Notes: generated by a model from the sequence alone, not told the origin. A stretch of 18,345 bases of DNA from G963677485 sp964519405 (GCA_964519405.1 CAZFLA010000066.1:1-18345); one strand, 5' to 3'; shown: positions 1 through 7,619, numbered from the stretch's first letter. A program made the numbers and translations.

Positions 1-1
1 G

Positions 2-565
2 CCGAAAGTTTGGCCGACATTCCCAATCAACGGTCAGTGGATGTACCTCATCGGAATGGTTACTTCCGCGTTGATGTATGTCGCAGTCAGTCTGGCGACA
101 TGCACGAAGGACTACAACATAGAGGCGCTGCTGCATCGCGGTATTTACACAATTGAATCCGACGATGTCTACGCCGAAACGAAGGTATCACCATGGCAGA
201 AGATTGTGGGTATCACCGAAGAGTTTAGCAAGAGCGACCGAATTTTGGCGGTTGCTTTAGTTCTGTGGAATGCCATTAACTTCCTGTGGTTCGTGATATT
301 TACGGTATATAACTTGTTAGAAGCCAAAAACGGCGGTGTCAGCGATTACTGGTGGGCATGGTCGCACTATGTGCCGATGTTTGTCAGCTTCGCTTTAGCC
401 ATACCAATCACTATCTGGTTTACAATCGGTGGAGTTATCGACATTAAGGACCTGCTTATTCATTTGAATACAGCGGTTCGCGACGCCAAAGATGATGGTG
501 TCGTGCGAAAGAAAGTCGATGAAGAGGATTCTGATTCTGAACCAGTTACCGTTCAGACGTGGTAA
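2..565 (+). CDS. Sodium:solute symporter (SSS family), C-terminal part
   Basis: The reading frame is open from base 2, so this is the tail of a longer membrane protein cut by the window edge; the ATG at 41 lies inside it and is not a real start. About 188 residues remain. Three hydrophobic segments are visible: one around WMYLIGMVTSALMYVAV, one around ILAVALVLWNAINFLWFVIF and one around MFVSFALAIPITIWFTIGG. A soluble acidic tail follows (DDGVVRKKVDEEDSDSE). The end pattern of a last membrane helix, then IGGVIDIKDLLIHL, then a charged DDG segment, is what I know from sodium:solute symporters of Armatimonadota and Planctomycetota-type bacteria. Such proteins move sugars, sialic acids or organic acids together with sodium through the inner membrane. 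The substrate cannot be told from the tail. A 13-bp hairpin follows the stop. Confidence 0.7.
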   Translation, partial: PKVWPTFPINGQWMYLIGMVTSALMYVAVSLATCTKDYNIEALLHRGIYTIESDDVYAETKVSPWQKIVGITEEFSKSDRILAVALVLWNAINFLWFVIFTVYNLLEAKNGGVSDYWWAWSHYVPMFVSFALAIPITIWFTIGGVIDIKDLLIHLNTAVRDAKDDGVVRKKVDEEDSDSEPVTVQTW

Positions 566-580
566 CAATTCACTAATCCG

Positions 581-609
581 ATGAGGGTACAGCATGGCTG
601 TGCCCTCAT
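581..609 (+). terminator. Hairpin after the symporter gene
   Basis: A 13-bp stem (ATGAGGGTACAGC against GCTGTGCCCTCAT, one G-T wobble) closes a 3-nt loop 15 nt after the symporter stop codon. No run of T follows, so it is a probable rather than canonical intrinsic terminator. Confidence 0.6.
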
Positions 610-874
610 TGGGTGCCTCTTCTACGACCGCCCCTGCCCGCATATAGATGATATTCCCTGATATATGTAAACAACCGCTGAAAAATGTAAACGCGATGGT
701 CAAATATTACTATGATGCGTTTGTATACTACTATCTGCATTCAGCATATCAGATTGTGATGTCACCGGAAAACACAAGTTGCCTGCAGTCAAGCGGTACG
801 TTTTATGGTTAGGTGTATGGTGTTTGAGCTTGCATAACCGGTGTGCACACATCAGATGAAAGGAAGGATCACCG
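610..874. other. Intergenic region upstream of the 875 gene
   Basis: No convincing gene is seen between the symporter hairpin and the start at 875. The stretch is A+T-rich in its middle. It holds two direct copies of ATGTAAAC (665-672 and 685-692) exactly 20 bp apart, i.e. on one face of the helix, followed by a possible -10 box TATACT at 724-729. It is the likely promoter and operator region of the 875 gene. Short minus-strand ORFs here have no ribosome binding site or recognisable product. Confidence 0.4.
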
Positions 875-3247
875 TTGAAAATCCCTGCAACGCTCAGTGA
901 TTGTCTCATCATAGCTTATTCAACATCTGCATTACTTTCTGCCTCGCCTACCAGTGCAGCCCCTCAGTTGACGGTCGCTGATTCCAAAATGCCCGTGCGT
1001 ATCGTCTGTTCCAAATCCCCTGCCGAGATGGAGATGGGTAAATACCTAATCAAGTTTTTGAGGGCTCGCAAGTTTGCCGTTCAGCCTAACTTCGTCAACT
1101 CATACAACGCATCATATGCGGGACCGCAATGGGTGCTGGCTACGGCTAAAACATATGGCACTCTGAATTTACCGGATAAATGCCCGGTTTTTGCCCCAGG
1201 CACAAAAGACGAAGCTTATGTGTTCAACGCCGTTCGCGGCGCAAAAGCTCCTGTTGTGACGATGATCGGCAAGACCCCCTCAGGGCTGCGCGCTGCGGTG
1301 GCGCGTTTGATCGGCAAAAGTGCCAACTATGGCCGATACCTTGCGATTACGCCTGGGAAAGAGGTTGTGGACCCGCTTATCGAACTTCGGATGATGAATG
1401 TTGGGCAGGCAGCCCGACGTCAAGCGCCGGTAGGATCACCATTTGAGTATGCGAACTACGAAACTTGGGATCCCGCTAAAATCCGCGCGTATCCAGAGAT
1501 GATCTGGCAGCTTGGATTCAACGGTGTGCAGGTGGATGAGTGCCGCGGATACGGCGCCATCTCCGGCGATGAGTTCAACCGAGCGCGCAGAGCTGTGCTG
1601 ACGGTTTCGAAAGGTGCTCATGACTGGCACCTGTTTGTGTCGCTAAGCCAATGGGGCGATGTTCTTTATAAAGAAGAAGTGACCAACTGCTGGAATAATC
1701 CTAAAGATCATCAGCTTATTTTGGACTTCATCAAAGAATTTGCGAAGACCTACGCACCGTATGCCGATAACATCACCTGCCGGTTCTGCGACCCTGGTGG
1801 GTGCACCAGCAATGGCTGCGACCTTTACAAAACACCTCAGGTAATCACTAACGAATACCTGAAGGAGTTCCGTAAGTATAACCCAAGCATCACAGGCACC
1901 TTAAGTCTTTGGGCTAACACCGATTTCTGGTTTTATTCGCCCAAACCAATAGATATGACAAACATCAGTTATGGACATAGTTTGGGATCGCAGCCGGCTG
2001 GCAGCTTGTTCGGTCGACCTATCCCAGATGGCGGAAAGTTCCTAGACACGACTTTCATGCCGAAATACATCGGAATCGCCCTGCATAGGGTCTATAACCA
2101 AGACCAAACGCGCACGATTGTGGAATCTGGACGGCCTGTAGACATTAAGGGTTGGTATATCGGCGACCAGGAGATGAACGACAACCTCACCATTAATATG
2201 TCATCGGTTGACAGAATCCTCAGCAAGTATCCAGAAGAGGCGCGTCATACCGTTCGATCTCAAACAATCGAGATGTGCTTCCATGGTTTGCCTCAGGTTG
2301 TGAACCAATATGTAGCCGCTCAAAAGCTGATTAATCCCAAGCGCGATCTGAATACGCTCATGCATGAGTTCTGCACAGCCGTGTATGGACCACAGAATGC
2401 AAAAGCGGTGACCGACCTCTATTTCGCATGCGAAAATGGAACGGAGTCCGCGATACCCAGGCCGTCGGATTTTGGCACAGCAGCGTATAACGTAAAGATG
2501 CGTCGGGTTCTACATGAAGCCTCTGCTGTGAAAATCGCAGCCGGTTGGAAGCCGAACTTCGCGATGCCTATGCCGGCACAGCACTATGTAGATATGCTCA
2601 TCGCACGTCTGCGCTTAACTCTTGCTGTATCTGAAGCAAAGCAAGCCGTTGATGCTGCCCGACGACAGAACAGCATCTCCGGTAAAGGTGTAAAGCGCAG
2701 TATTCACGTTGATGTGCAGAATGCTGATGGCGGCAATATCGTAAGCCCTGGCGGAAAAGACCCGGAATTAGTCACGGTGCTTGCAAAGGGAGGGACTATT
2801 GGTCAGAGTTTTACAGCCGGTAATGGATTTGCAAAGATCGGCTTATACTACACGACACTAGGATCTGCCAACTCCGGTTTAACAGTTTCGTTATATGATT
2901 CTGTAGGCGGAAACCTCATCAAAAGTGAGACATTCACAAACCTGCCAGATAATCAACATATCTGGTTATATACACAGCAGCCTGCAGGGAAGTATTATCT
3001 AGAGTTATCCGCCCCAACCGGCGACAACATAGCCATATACAACTCCGAAAACAGCTGCCCTGAAGGCCAGTTTATGATTAACCGAAAGGCAATAAAGGTA
3101 GAGCCAGACTTGATCATGCAGATTAAGGAAAAGGCTTTGAAGTCATTACCGGCATTGCCGATTGACCCCATATACAGCCAGGATGCTTCTGTGATCGTAC
3201 AAAACTTCCGCACAGATTCCATCCCTGAGATGATCATGAAGCTGTAA
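875..3247 (+). CDS. Secreted glycoside-hydrolase-like protein with lectin-like insertion
   Basis: A 790-residue exported protein. The TTG start at 875 is chosen because AGGAAGG lies 7-8 nt upstream and the first 29 residues make a signal peptide ending near SPTSAA. Residues about 38-165 (VRIVCSKSPAE onward, with GKTPSGLRAAVARLIG) look like the alpha/beta domain that precedes the barrel in GH67, GH20 and GH84-type enzymes. Residues about 168-480 look like a TIM barrel, with WQLGFNGVQVDE, LFVSLSQWGD and a cysteine-rich CDPGGCTSNGCD (305-316). A helical part (490-600) follows. Residues about 608-735 are a beta-rich, jelly-roll-like stretch (GQSFTAGNGFAKIGLYYTT, then PAGKYYLEL) that may bind carbohydrate. 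Family assignment and catalytic residues are not certain; candidates are the acidic residues after the barrel strands. It is probably extracellular polysaccharide breakdown, beside another hydrolase and a symporter. It ends at its own hairpin. Confidence 0.6.
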   Translation: MKIPATLSDCLIIAYSTSALLSASPTSAAPQLTVADSKMPVRIVCSKSPAEMEMGKYLIKFLRARKFAVQPNFVNSYNASYAGPQWVLATAKTYGTLNLPDKCPVFAPGTKDEAYVFNAVRGAKAPVVTMIGKTPSGLRAAVARLIGKSANYGRYLAITPGKEVVDPLIELRMMNVGQAARRQAPVGSPFEYANYETWDPAKIRAYPEMIWQLGFNGVQVDECRGYGAISGDEFNRARRAVLTVSKGAHDWHLFVSLSQWGDVLYKEEVTNCWNNPKDHQLILDFIKEFAKTYAPYADNITCRFCDPGGCTSNGCDLYKTPQVITNEYLKEFRKYNPSITGTLSLWANTDFWFYSPKPIDMTNISYGHSLGSQPAGSLFGRPIPDGGKFLDTTFMPKYIGIALHRVYNQDQTRTIVESGRPVDIKGWYIGDQEMNDNLTINMSSVDRILSKYPEEARHTVRSQTIEMCFHGLPQVVNQYVAAQKLINPKRDLNTLMHEFCTAVYGPQNAKAVTDLYFACENGTESAIPRPSDFGTAAYNVKMRRVLHEASAVKIAAGWKPNFAMPMPAQHYVDMLIARLRLTLAVSEAKQAVDAARRQNSISGKGVKRSIHVDVQNADGGNIVSPGGKDPELVTVLAKGGTIGQSFTAGNGFAKIGLYYTTLGSANSGLTVSLYDSVGGNLIKSETFTNLPDNQHIWLYTQQPAGKYYLELSAPTGDNIAIYNSENSCPEGQFMINRKAIKVEPDLIMQIKEKALKSLPALPIDPIYSQDASVIVQNFRTDSIPEMIMKL

Positions 3248-3283
3248 TCACCGACACAGAATCGCAGTCGTATATATAGCAAT

Positions 3284-3307
3284 GAGGCGCAGGTCACACT
3301 GCGCCTC
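3284..3307 (+). terminator. Hairpin terminator of the 875 gene
   Basis: A perfect 9-bp stem GAGGCGCAG/CTGCGCCTC with a 6-nt loop starts 37 nt after the stop codon and is followed by the T-poor tail TGCCTTATT. Probably a transcription terminator. Confidence 0.65.
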
Positions 3308-3408
3308 TGCCTTATTAGGTATCATTCAGACAGATAACATCGTGATCGTTGTTGATATGTCGGAACCGCTTGCGTTCCTATGTGATGTCAAGATAATAAG
3401 ATGTGCTT

Positions 3409-3417
3409 TGCGATAAT
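3409..3417 (+). promoter_or_regulatory. Possible extended -10 promoter for the 3468 gene
   Basis: TGC-GATAAT fits an extended -10 (TGn plus a five-of-six match to TATAAT) about 50 nt before the ATG at 3468. No good -35 is seen, so this is tentative. Confidence 0.3.
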
Positions 3418-3467
3418 ATGCACATAGAAGCGTATGTATCGCACATGCTGAGACTGCGAGGGTCAAA

Positions 3468-4697
3468 ATGACTAAGAAAATACTTTCTGCTCTGGTGTCA
3501 CTAGCAGTGATATCAACAGCGGCACAGGCTGCATCGGGGCTGCCGCCGTTCAAGGTGCCCGATTGCCTTGGTGTCAACATCCATTTTGTGGGTGCTGAAA
3601 CAAAGCAGGCAGGGCTGATTGCGGATGCCGGCTTTAGAGTCACACGCATGGACTTTGCCTGGGACAGCATTGAGAAAACAAAAGGTGAATACAACTTCAA
3701 GCCATACGATGATTTGGTGAAAACATTGGCTGCAGAGGGTATTCGTCCCTATTTTATACTAGATTACGGCAATTCGCTGTATGAAAAAGTGTCACCCAGC
3801 ACCGATGAGGGCCGTGCCGCTTTCGCCCGATTTGCCGCAGCAGGTGCCGAACACTTCAAGGGCAAGGGCGTTATCTGGGAGCTGTGGAATGAGCCTAACG
3901 GCGGATTCTGGCAGCCTAAACCTAATGCTGAGGACTACGTGAAGCTTGCCAAAGCGGTATACCCCGCCATCAAAGCCGCCGACCCTGAAAGCATCCTGTT
4001 AGCTCCTGCTACAGCAGGGTTAGACTACAACTTCCTGGAGCAAGCGTTCAAACTGGGCTTGTTGGAATACACCGATGTCATCTCGGTGCATCCATACGGC
4101 TGCACTAAGCCGGAAGACGCCGGCCCGGGATACGCCAAGATCCGCCAACTCATTACTCAGTATGCGGCCAAGGGACGCGACTATTTCTTGGTCAGCGGAG
4201 AGTGGGGTTTTTCTACATATAATAAGGGCGTTTCGGAGCAGACACAGGCTGACTACATCGTCCGTCAGGCGCTGTCCAACATGATGAACGGCTGCCGGAT
4301 AAACATATGGTATGACTGGAAAGATGATGGCAGTAATCCCGACGAAAATGAGCATCGCTTTGGCACCGTGCGCCAGAATTTAGAGCCGAAACCTGCCTAC
4401 TTAGCGATGAAGACCATGACCAAAGAGCTAAACGGATACTCTTATGCCATCCGTATGCGTTCATATGGCCGTGAGGACGACTACCTGCTGCTGTTTAAGA
4501 AAGATAATAAATACCGACTAGTTGCTTGGACGGTTGGTGAGCCTCACACAGCGCAGGCAGCCACATATGTTGACCGCGTTGAGGTGGTATCGCAGTTCGG
4601 TGAGCGGACGAAGCAGAACGTGACGGACGGCAACGTGGAGCTGCATCTCACACAGTCGCCTCAGTATGTGGAGTTCGTCGGCAAAAGCGTGCAGTGA
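3468..4697 (+). CDS. Secreted clan GH-A glycoside hydrolase (GH39/GH5-like)
   Basis: A 409-residue exported enzyme that should cleave beta-linked polysaccharide outside the cytoplasm. GAGG lies 6 nt before the ATG. Residues 1-22 form a signal peptide (KKILSALVSLAVISTAAQA). The barrel begins LGVNIHF (34-40); strand motifs follow in clan GH-A order: GFRVTRMDFAWDSIE (55-69), RPYFILDYGN (93-102), WELWNEPN (138-144), ISVHPYG (205-211), GEWGFST (244-250). By family knowledge E142 of the NEP motif is the acid/base and E245 of GEWG the nucleophile; H208-x-Y210 fits the usual site. The tail (about 325-409) is a small beta domain. The length and WNEPN/GEWG spacing resemble PslG-like GH39 or GH5 proteins; the exact family and substrate cannot be fixed by eye. 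It is separated from the 875 gene by a hairpin and 160 nt, so it is probably its own transcription unit. Confidence 0.8.
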   Translation: MTKKILSALVSLAVISTAAQAASGLPPFKVPDCLGVNIHFVGAETKQAGLIADAGFRVTRMDFAWDSIEKTKGEYNFKPYDDLVKTLAAEGIRPYFILDYGNSLYEKVSPSTDEGRAAFARFAAAGAEHFKGKGVIWELWNEPNGGFWQPKPNAEDYVKLAKAVYPAIKAADPESILLAPATAGLDYNFLEQAFKLGLLEYTDVISVHPYGCTKPEDAGPGYAKIRQLITQYAAKGRDYFLVSGEWGFSTYNKGVSEQTQADYIVRQALSNMMNGCRINIWYDWKDDGSNPDENEHRFGTVRQNLEPKPAYLAMKTMTKELNGYSYAIRMRSYGREDDYLLLFKKDNKYRLVAWTVGEPHTAQAATYVDRVEVVSQFGERTKQNVTDGNVELHLTQSPQYVEFVGKSVQ

Positions 4698-4792
4698 CGG
4701 AGTTTTTGGCAGTGCCCGAAACGGGACGCCATCACAGACGATGTCACGGACGGGCCACCGAACCCATCGCCAAGGCCTGCGGTAACAGTGCC

Positions 4793-4912
4793 GCGGGTTT
4801 AGTCACCCGCACGACTACATTCCGGGAGCTGACGCTCCGGGAACTGCGTTTCGTGCGGGTTCCTGCACCGCACGGCTCATCAAAAACGGCCGGCGTCGCT
4901 TCCCTCCGGCCG
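4793..4912. repeat. Cluster of four adjacent hairpins
   Basis: Four inverted repeats lie end to end: GCGGGT/ACCCGC (4793-4798 with 4805-4810); a 10-bp stem with one G-G mismatch around TGAC (4820-4843); CGTGCGG/CCGCACG (4852-4858 with 4868-4874); and CGGCCGG/CCGGCCG (4887-4893 with 4906-4912). The cluster could terminate transcription from the GH-A gene or be a REP-like palindromic element. Confidence 0.6.
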
Positions 4913-4946
4913 GCGCATGGATGCCAATGCTGCTGTACCCTAACCA

Positions 4947-4983
4947 TCCGCGTTCATTCGCGTTCATCTGCGTTCTTCCGCGG
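4947..4983 (+). repeat. 10-bp periodic dispersed repeat, copy 1
   Basis: Tandem units of consensus TYYGCGTTCA (TCCGCGTTCA, TTCGCGTTCA, TCTGCGTTCT, then TCCGCGG). The flank ACCCTAACCA also resembles that of copy 2, so the two copies share an origin. Confidence 0.65.
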
Positions 4984-5060
4984 TTTAGCAGGCGCCGGTT
5001 ATGGGGTATAGCCGACCGATCGGACGTATTTGCCCCACTAGGCTTACTGGCACCCTACCA

Positions 5061-5105
5061 TCCGCGTTCATTTGCGTTCATTTGTGTTCATCAGCGTTCT
5101 TCCGC
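5061..5105 (+). repeat. 10-bp periodic dispersed repeat, copy 2
   Basis: TCCGCGTTCA, TTTGCGTTCA, TTTGTGTTCA, TCAGCGTTCT, TCCGC: one unit more than copy 1, with the same orientation and a similar left flank (CACCCTACCA). It begins 114 bp after copy 1. Confidence 0.65.
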
Positions 5106-5390
5106 CATTCAGCCAACTGTGGAGCCATCACCGACATAACGCGGCTGCAAGTTAATAATCCCAAAAAAATATGTAAATATGGCAACTACTACGTAACAAA
5201 TACGAGGTGATATTCGTCAGATTAGAAACGAACACTAGTTCGGTTTTCCAAACAGCGGTAAAACGCAGCGGTTATGAAAGGCGTTCGATGGGCAGTCTAG
5301 AAGCGAATATACTCGCAAACGACTGGTTACAGCATTAGTTAAAGAATTCATATAATTATGATTCTTTTTATATGGTTTCTCTAAAACGTC

Positions 5391-5418
5391 TTGACTTATC
5401 ATGCAAGCAGGGTATAAT
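5391..5418 (+). promoter_or_regulatory. Sigma-70-type promoter of the 5474-7619 gene pair
   Basis: TTGACT (5391-5396), a 16-nt spacer and a perfect TATAAT (5413-5418) form the best promoter in the window. Transcription would start near 5425, about 50 nt before the TTG start at 5474. Confidence 0.75.
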
Positions 5419-5426
5419 CAAAACAA

Positions 5427-5448
5427 TGTTGACGGTATTCCGTCAACA
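5427..5448 (+). promoter_or_regulatory. Perfect hairpin/palindrome at the transcript 5' end
   Basis: Arms TGTTGACGG and CCGTCAACA pair perfectly (9 bp) around a TATT loop, starting at the predicted transcription start. It may be a 5' RNA-stabilising stem-loop or a repressor operator; the sequence alone cannot decide. Confidence 0.55.
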
Positions 5449-5473
5449 GAACTAAGGTAAAGGAGTAAGTATC

Positions 5474-6425
5474 TTGAATTTGTATTCACTATGTACCCGC
5501 TTGCGCACCGCTTGCGCACCGCTTGCGCACCGCTTGCGCACCGCTTGCGCTATGCGCGGTCGCCGCAATGAGTCTCCTCGTACCAATAAGGGCTGAGGCT
5601 GCTAAGACCTGGAGCCCAACACCCAGCCCCATCAGCGTATCGGCAAGCATATCACCCACCTCAACAGTCGTACATGCAGGCAGTAATTTCAGCCTGACTG
5701 CGATAGCCACCGATTTCGATTATTGGATCGAAACTCCAAATACCGGAAGCAGTTCCGGCACATGCACGTATGCATGGTCAACCGATTCCGGATCGGTATC
5801 GGGTGGTATGTTAGCATCCTGGACCCTCGCCTCGGATGCTAAGGGGCTCTGCACCTGCCTACTCACTGTAGACGACAGCGATTCAATATTTTCACCAGAT
5901 ACCGGCAGCAGAAATGATACTGCCGTCACACGCTCATTCCAGGTAGGCGTGCCTACCAGTGCCATTGCTATCACCAAATGCGATGCCACAGCAGCAGGAA
6001 TGCACGAAATTAACTACACCACCACAACCTATGCCGCCACCCAGCAGAGCCTAGTGTTGGAGTATCGTGAAAACAACTCACCATACACCTCAGACTGGAC
6101 GGCTATCACTGCCACGCCAGAACTGTTATCAACCACAACCGACTCACATCAAGTAGCAACCAAAACATACAAAGTGATGTGGAACACGCTTTCTCTTCAT
6201 AACTCACACTATGAGGTGAGGTTGCGGGCTACATACAGTTACCCCGCATTCAGCGAAACTGTGGACCTAGAAACCAGCACATATGGGGTTGATGTTGGCA
6301 ACCTCGATATTAGTGGAAGTAGTCCAAGCTATTTAGTGTGGGCATCAAACGTGAATATGACACCGTCGGCTATTACAGCGACATTGTCTGATAATGCAGG
6401 CCTGACAAACACCAATATCACCTAG
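5474..6425 (+). CDS. Secreted Ig/PKD-like protein; start and body out of frame at a tandem repeat
   Basis: AAGGAG stands 8 nt before a TTG at 5474, the natural start (M-N-L-Y-S-L-C-T-R-L-R). Reading from it crosses an 11-bp tandem repeat (5497-5550) and stops at the TGA at 5594. The long open frame (in-frame codons from 5478, first TTG at 5523, to the TAG at 6423) is shifted by one base. That frame encodes the hydrophobic core and cleavage site of a signal peptide (LCAVAAMSLLVPIRAEA) and then about 270 residues rich in Ser and Thr. These include a PKD/Ig-like stretch (TYAWSTDSGSVSGG, then CTCLLTVDDSDS) and a second beta-rich part. The domain after residue 275 of the 300-codon frame may be cut short. 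As written the protein is not made from the TTG; a gain of one repeat unit or loss of two fuses start and body. Exact function unknown; a surface or adhesive protein is an inference. It is co-transcribed with the next gene. Confidence 0.6.
5497..5550 (+). repeat. 11-bp tandem repeat, 4.9 copies, in the signal-peptide coding region
   Basis: Four perfect copies of CCGCTTGCGCA followed by a fifth lacking only its last base. Eleven is not a multiple of three, so every unit gained or lost changes the frame. The 33-nt cycle of the unit contains no stop codon in any forward frame. It lies within codons 8-26 counted from the TTG at 5474. Confidence 0.9.
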
Positions 6426-6437
6426 GAGGATATCATT

Positions 6438-7619
6438 ATGAAAATCAACAGTTACTGTATAGGACTTTTCGTCTTTGCCGGATGCCTTACGTCGATTTCT
6501 CCTGTGCGATGTGCCATTGATACTGAGCAAGCAACCGGTTTAATTCATAGTTTGCCATATGCTTCAAATTATGATGCTAAAACATATACAGTTACTCCGC
6601 TTACCGATAGCAACGGGCTTAAATACATATCAGTGGATGTGGGTGACCGTGCTTACCGTATCGACCAAGACTCAGGTATGGTGAATTTAGTCATATCAAA
6701 TACCGATGAGAGTGGAAGGGCTAAAGCCCCCATTGCTATGAGTGAATTACGCACGATATGTCCTGACTTGCCTTATGATCGAATGTACATAAGCGTGGAA
6801 GATCCAAACTATATCGAGTATGCACTGAAGTATTCCAACGGGTGTTATGACCGTAATGTGAGTTACCATTATCAAAATGATGCATCAGGCCAAGTGCGAT
6901 ATATCTCCATAAGAAATAACCCAATAGGTGAGTTTCCTATGCCTATAAAGATGACAAAAGATGAAGCAATATCTATAGGTATAAGGGCCAGTAACGACTA
7001 TCACCATCCTGTTGGCGACGGGCGTTATGAAAGTTATGGACATACCAAAGTAACTGGGGTTATAGGCCCGATGCTAGATCGTGATATCTCAGGTGATGTC
7101 ACACCAGTATACATAATATATAGTAGAGTATCTGGTAAAGACGATTTTGAATCAATGACAGGAACCAGTATCAGAGAAAATAGCAGCTCACTAACTACCG
7201 TGGTAAATGCAACAAATGGTGAAGTCATTCAGTATGTATACTCAACTGACATAGAAGCAAAGGCACACGGGAAGTATGTTTCTGCCTCAAAAACGCCGAT
7301 CATCCAATTGACATTGAATGAAGCGGACCTATTGCTTCATCGGCCATGTCTCATCCAAAGACAGACCGTAATAATCCCATTGTCATTCATACAGTCCCTC
7401 GCTAAAGGCCACACCGTAGCCGCGAAAGCGGGTGCAAAAGCATTCAGCCTCGACGGCAAGCAGTTAACGCTGGACGCCAAAGTGCTTGACCGCAAGGGCG
7501 TGCTCTACCTGCCTTGGCAGTCGCTGAACAGCCTGCCGGGCGTAAAAGCGCAGTTCGATGCCAAGCTGGCTAAGCTCAGCATCACCACCGCTGCCGCACA
7601 GAGTGCTGCAGCAAAGTAA
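6438..7619 (+). CDS. Exported PepSY/YcdB-like protein with copper-amine-oxidase-N-like C-terminus
   Basis: A 393-residue exported protein. Its ribosome binding site GGAGGA overlaps the TAG of the gene before it, so the two are one operon and probably translationally coupled. The N-terminus (MKINSYCIGLFVFAGC) is a signal peptide; FAGC16 is a weak lipobox, and cleavage near PVRCA is the other choice. Residues about 27-275 hold alternating beta and helix segments ending in a PepSY/YcdB-like hairpin (VVNATNGEVIQY, 255-266). Residues about 305-383 match the copper amine oxidase N-terminal-like domain of cell-surface proteins: QTVIIPLSFIQSLAKGHTV, then GVLYLPWQSLNSLPGV, then AKLAKLSI. This domain is not catalytic. 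Base composition changes abruptly: sampled 60-nt lines have 35-40% G+C in the first part and 60-62% beyond 7440, suggesting the last domain was joined from elsewhere. A strong terminator follows. The role is unknown; a cell-wall or surface protein is likely. Confidence 0.6.
   Translation: MKINSYCIGLFVFAGCLTSISPVRCAIDTEQATGLIHSLPYASNYDAKTYTVTPLTDSNGLKYISVDVGDRAYRIDQDSGMVNLVISNTDESGRAKAPIAMSELRTICPDLPYDRMYISVEDPNYIEYALKYSNGCYDRNVSYHYQNDASGQVRYISIRNNPIGEFPMPIKMTKDEAISIGIRASNDYHHPVGDGRYESYGHTKVTGVIGPMLDRDISGDVTPVYIIYSRVSGKDDFESMTGTSIRENSSSLTTVVNATNGEVIQYVYSTDIEAKAHGKYVSASKTPIIQLTLNEADLLLHRPCLIQRQTVIIPLSFIQSLAKGHTVAAKAGAKAFSLDGKQLTLDAKVLDRKGVLYLPWQSLNSLPGVKAQFDAKLAKLSITTAAAQSAAAK

Larger units (their letters stand above)
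4698..5390. other. Long non-coding stretch with palindromes and dispersed repeats
   Basis: Nearly 700 nt without a believable gene. Its first part (to about 4920) is G+C-rich and full of hairpins. Two copies of a 10-bp-periodic repeat follow (4947-4983, 5061-5105). From about 5140 it becomes A+T-rich and leads into the promoter at 5391. Short plus-strand ORFs translate the repeats into low-complexity peptides with FAFICVH-type runs; they lack ribosome binding sites and I regard them as spurious. Confidence 0.6.

Noticed and set aside
700..912. Minus-strand 70-codon ORF before the 875 gene
   Set aside because: No ribosome binding site, no recognisable product and it overlaps the start and signal peptide of the 875 gene.
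4694..5011. Plus-strand ORF of 105 codons overlapping the end of the GH-A gene
   Set aside because: It runs through four hairpins and a dispersed repeat, has no ribosome binding site and gives a Thr/Arg-rich sequence with no domain.
4921..5210. Two ORFs (72 and 69 codons) with FAFICVH-like peptides
   Set aside because: They are translations of the 10-bp repeat units in different frames, a known annotation artefact.
5497..5550. Short repeat array as a possible CRISPR
   Set aside because: The 11-bp units touch each other without spacers, so it is a simple tandem repeat.
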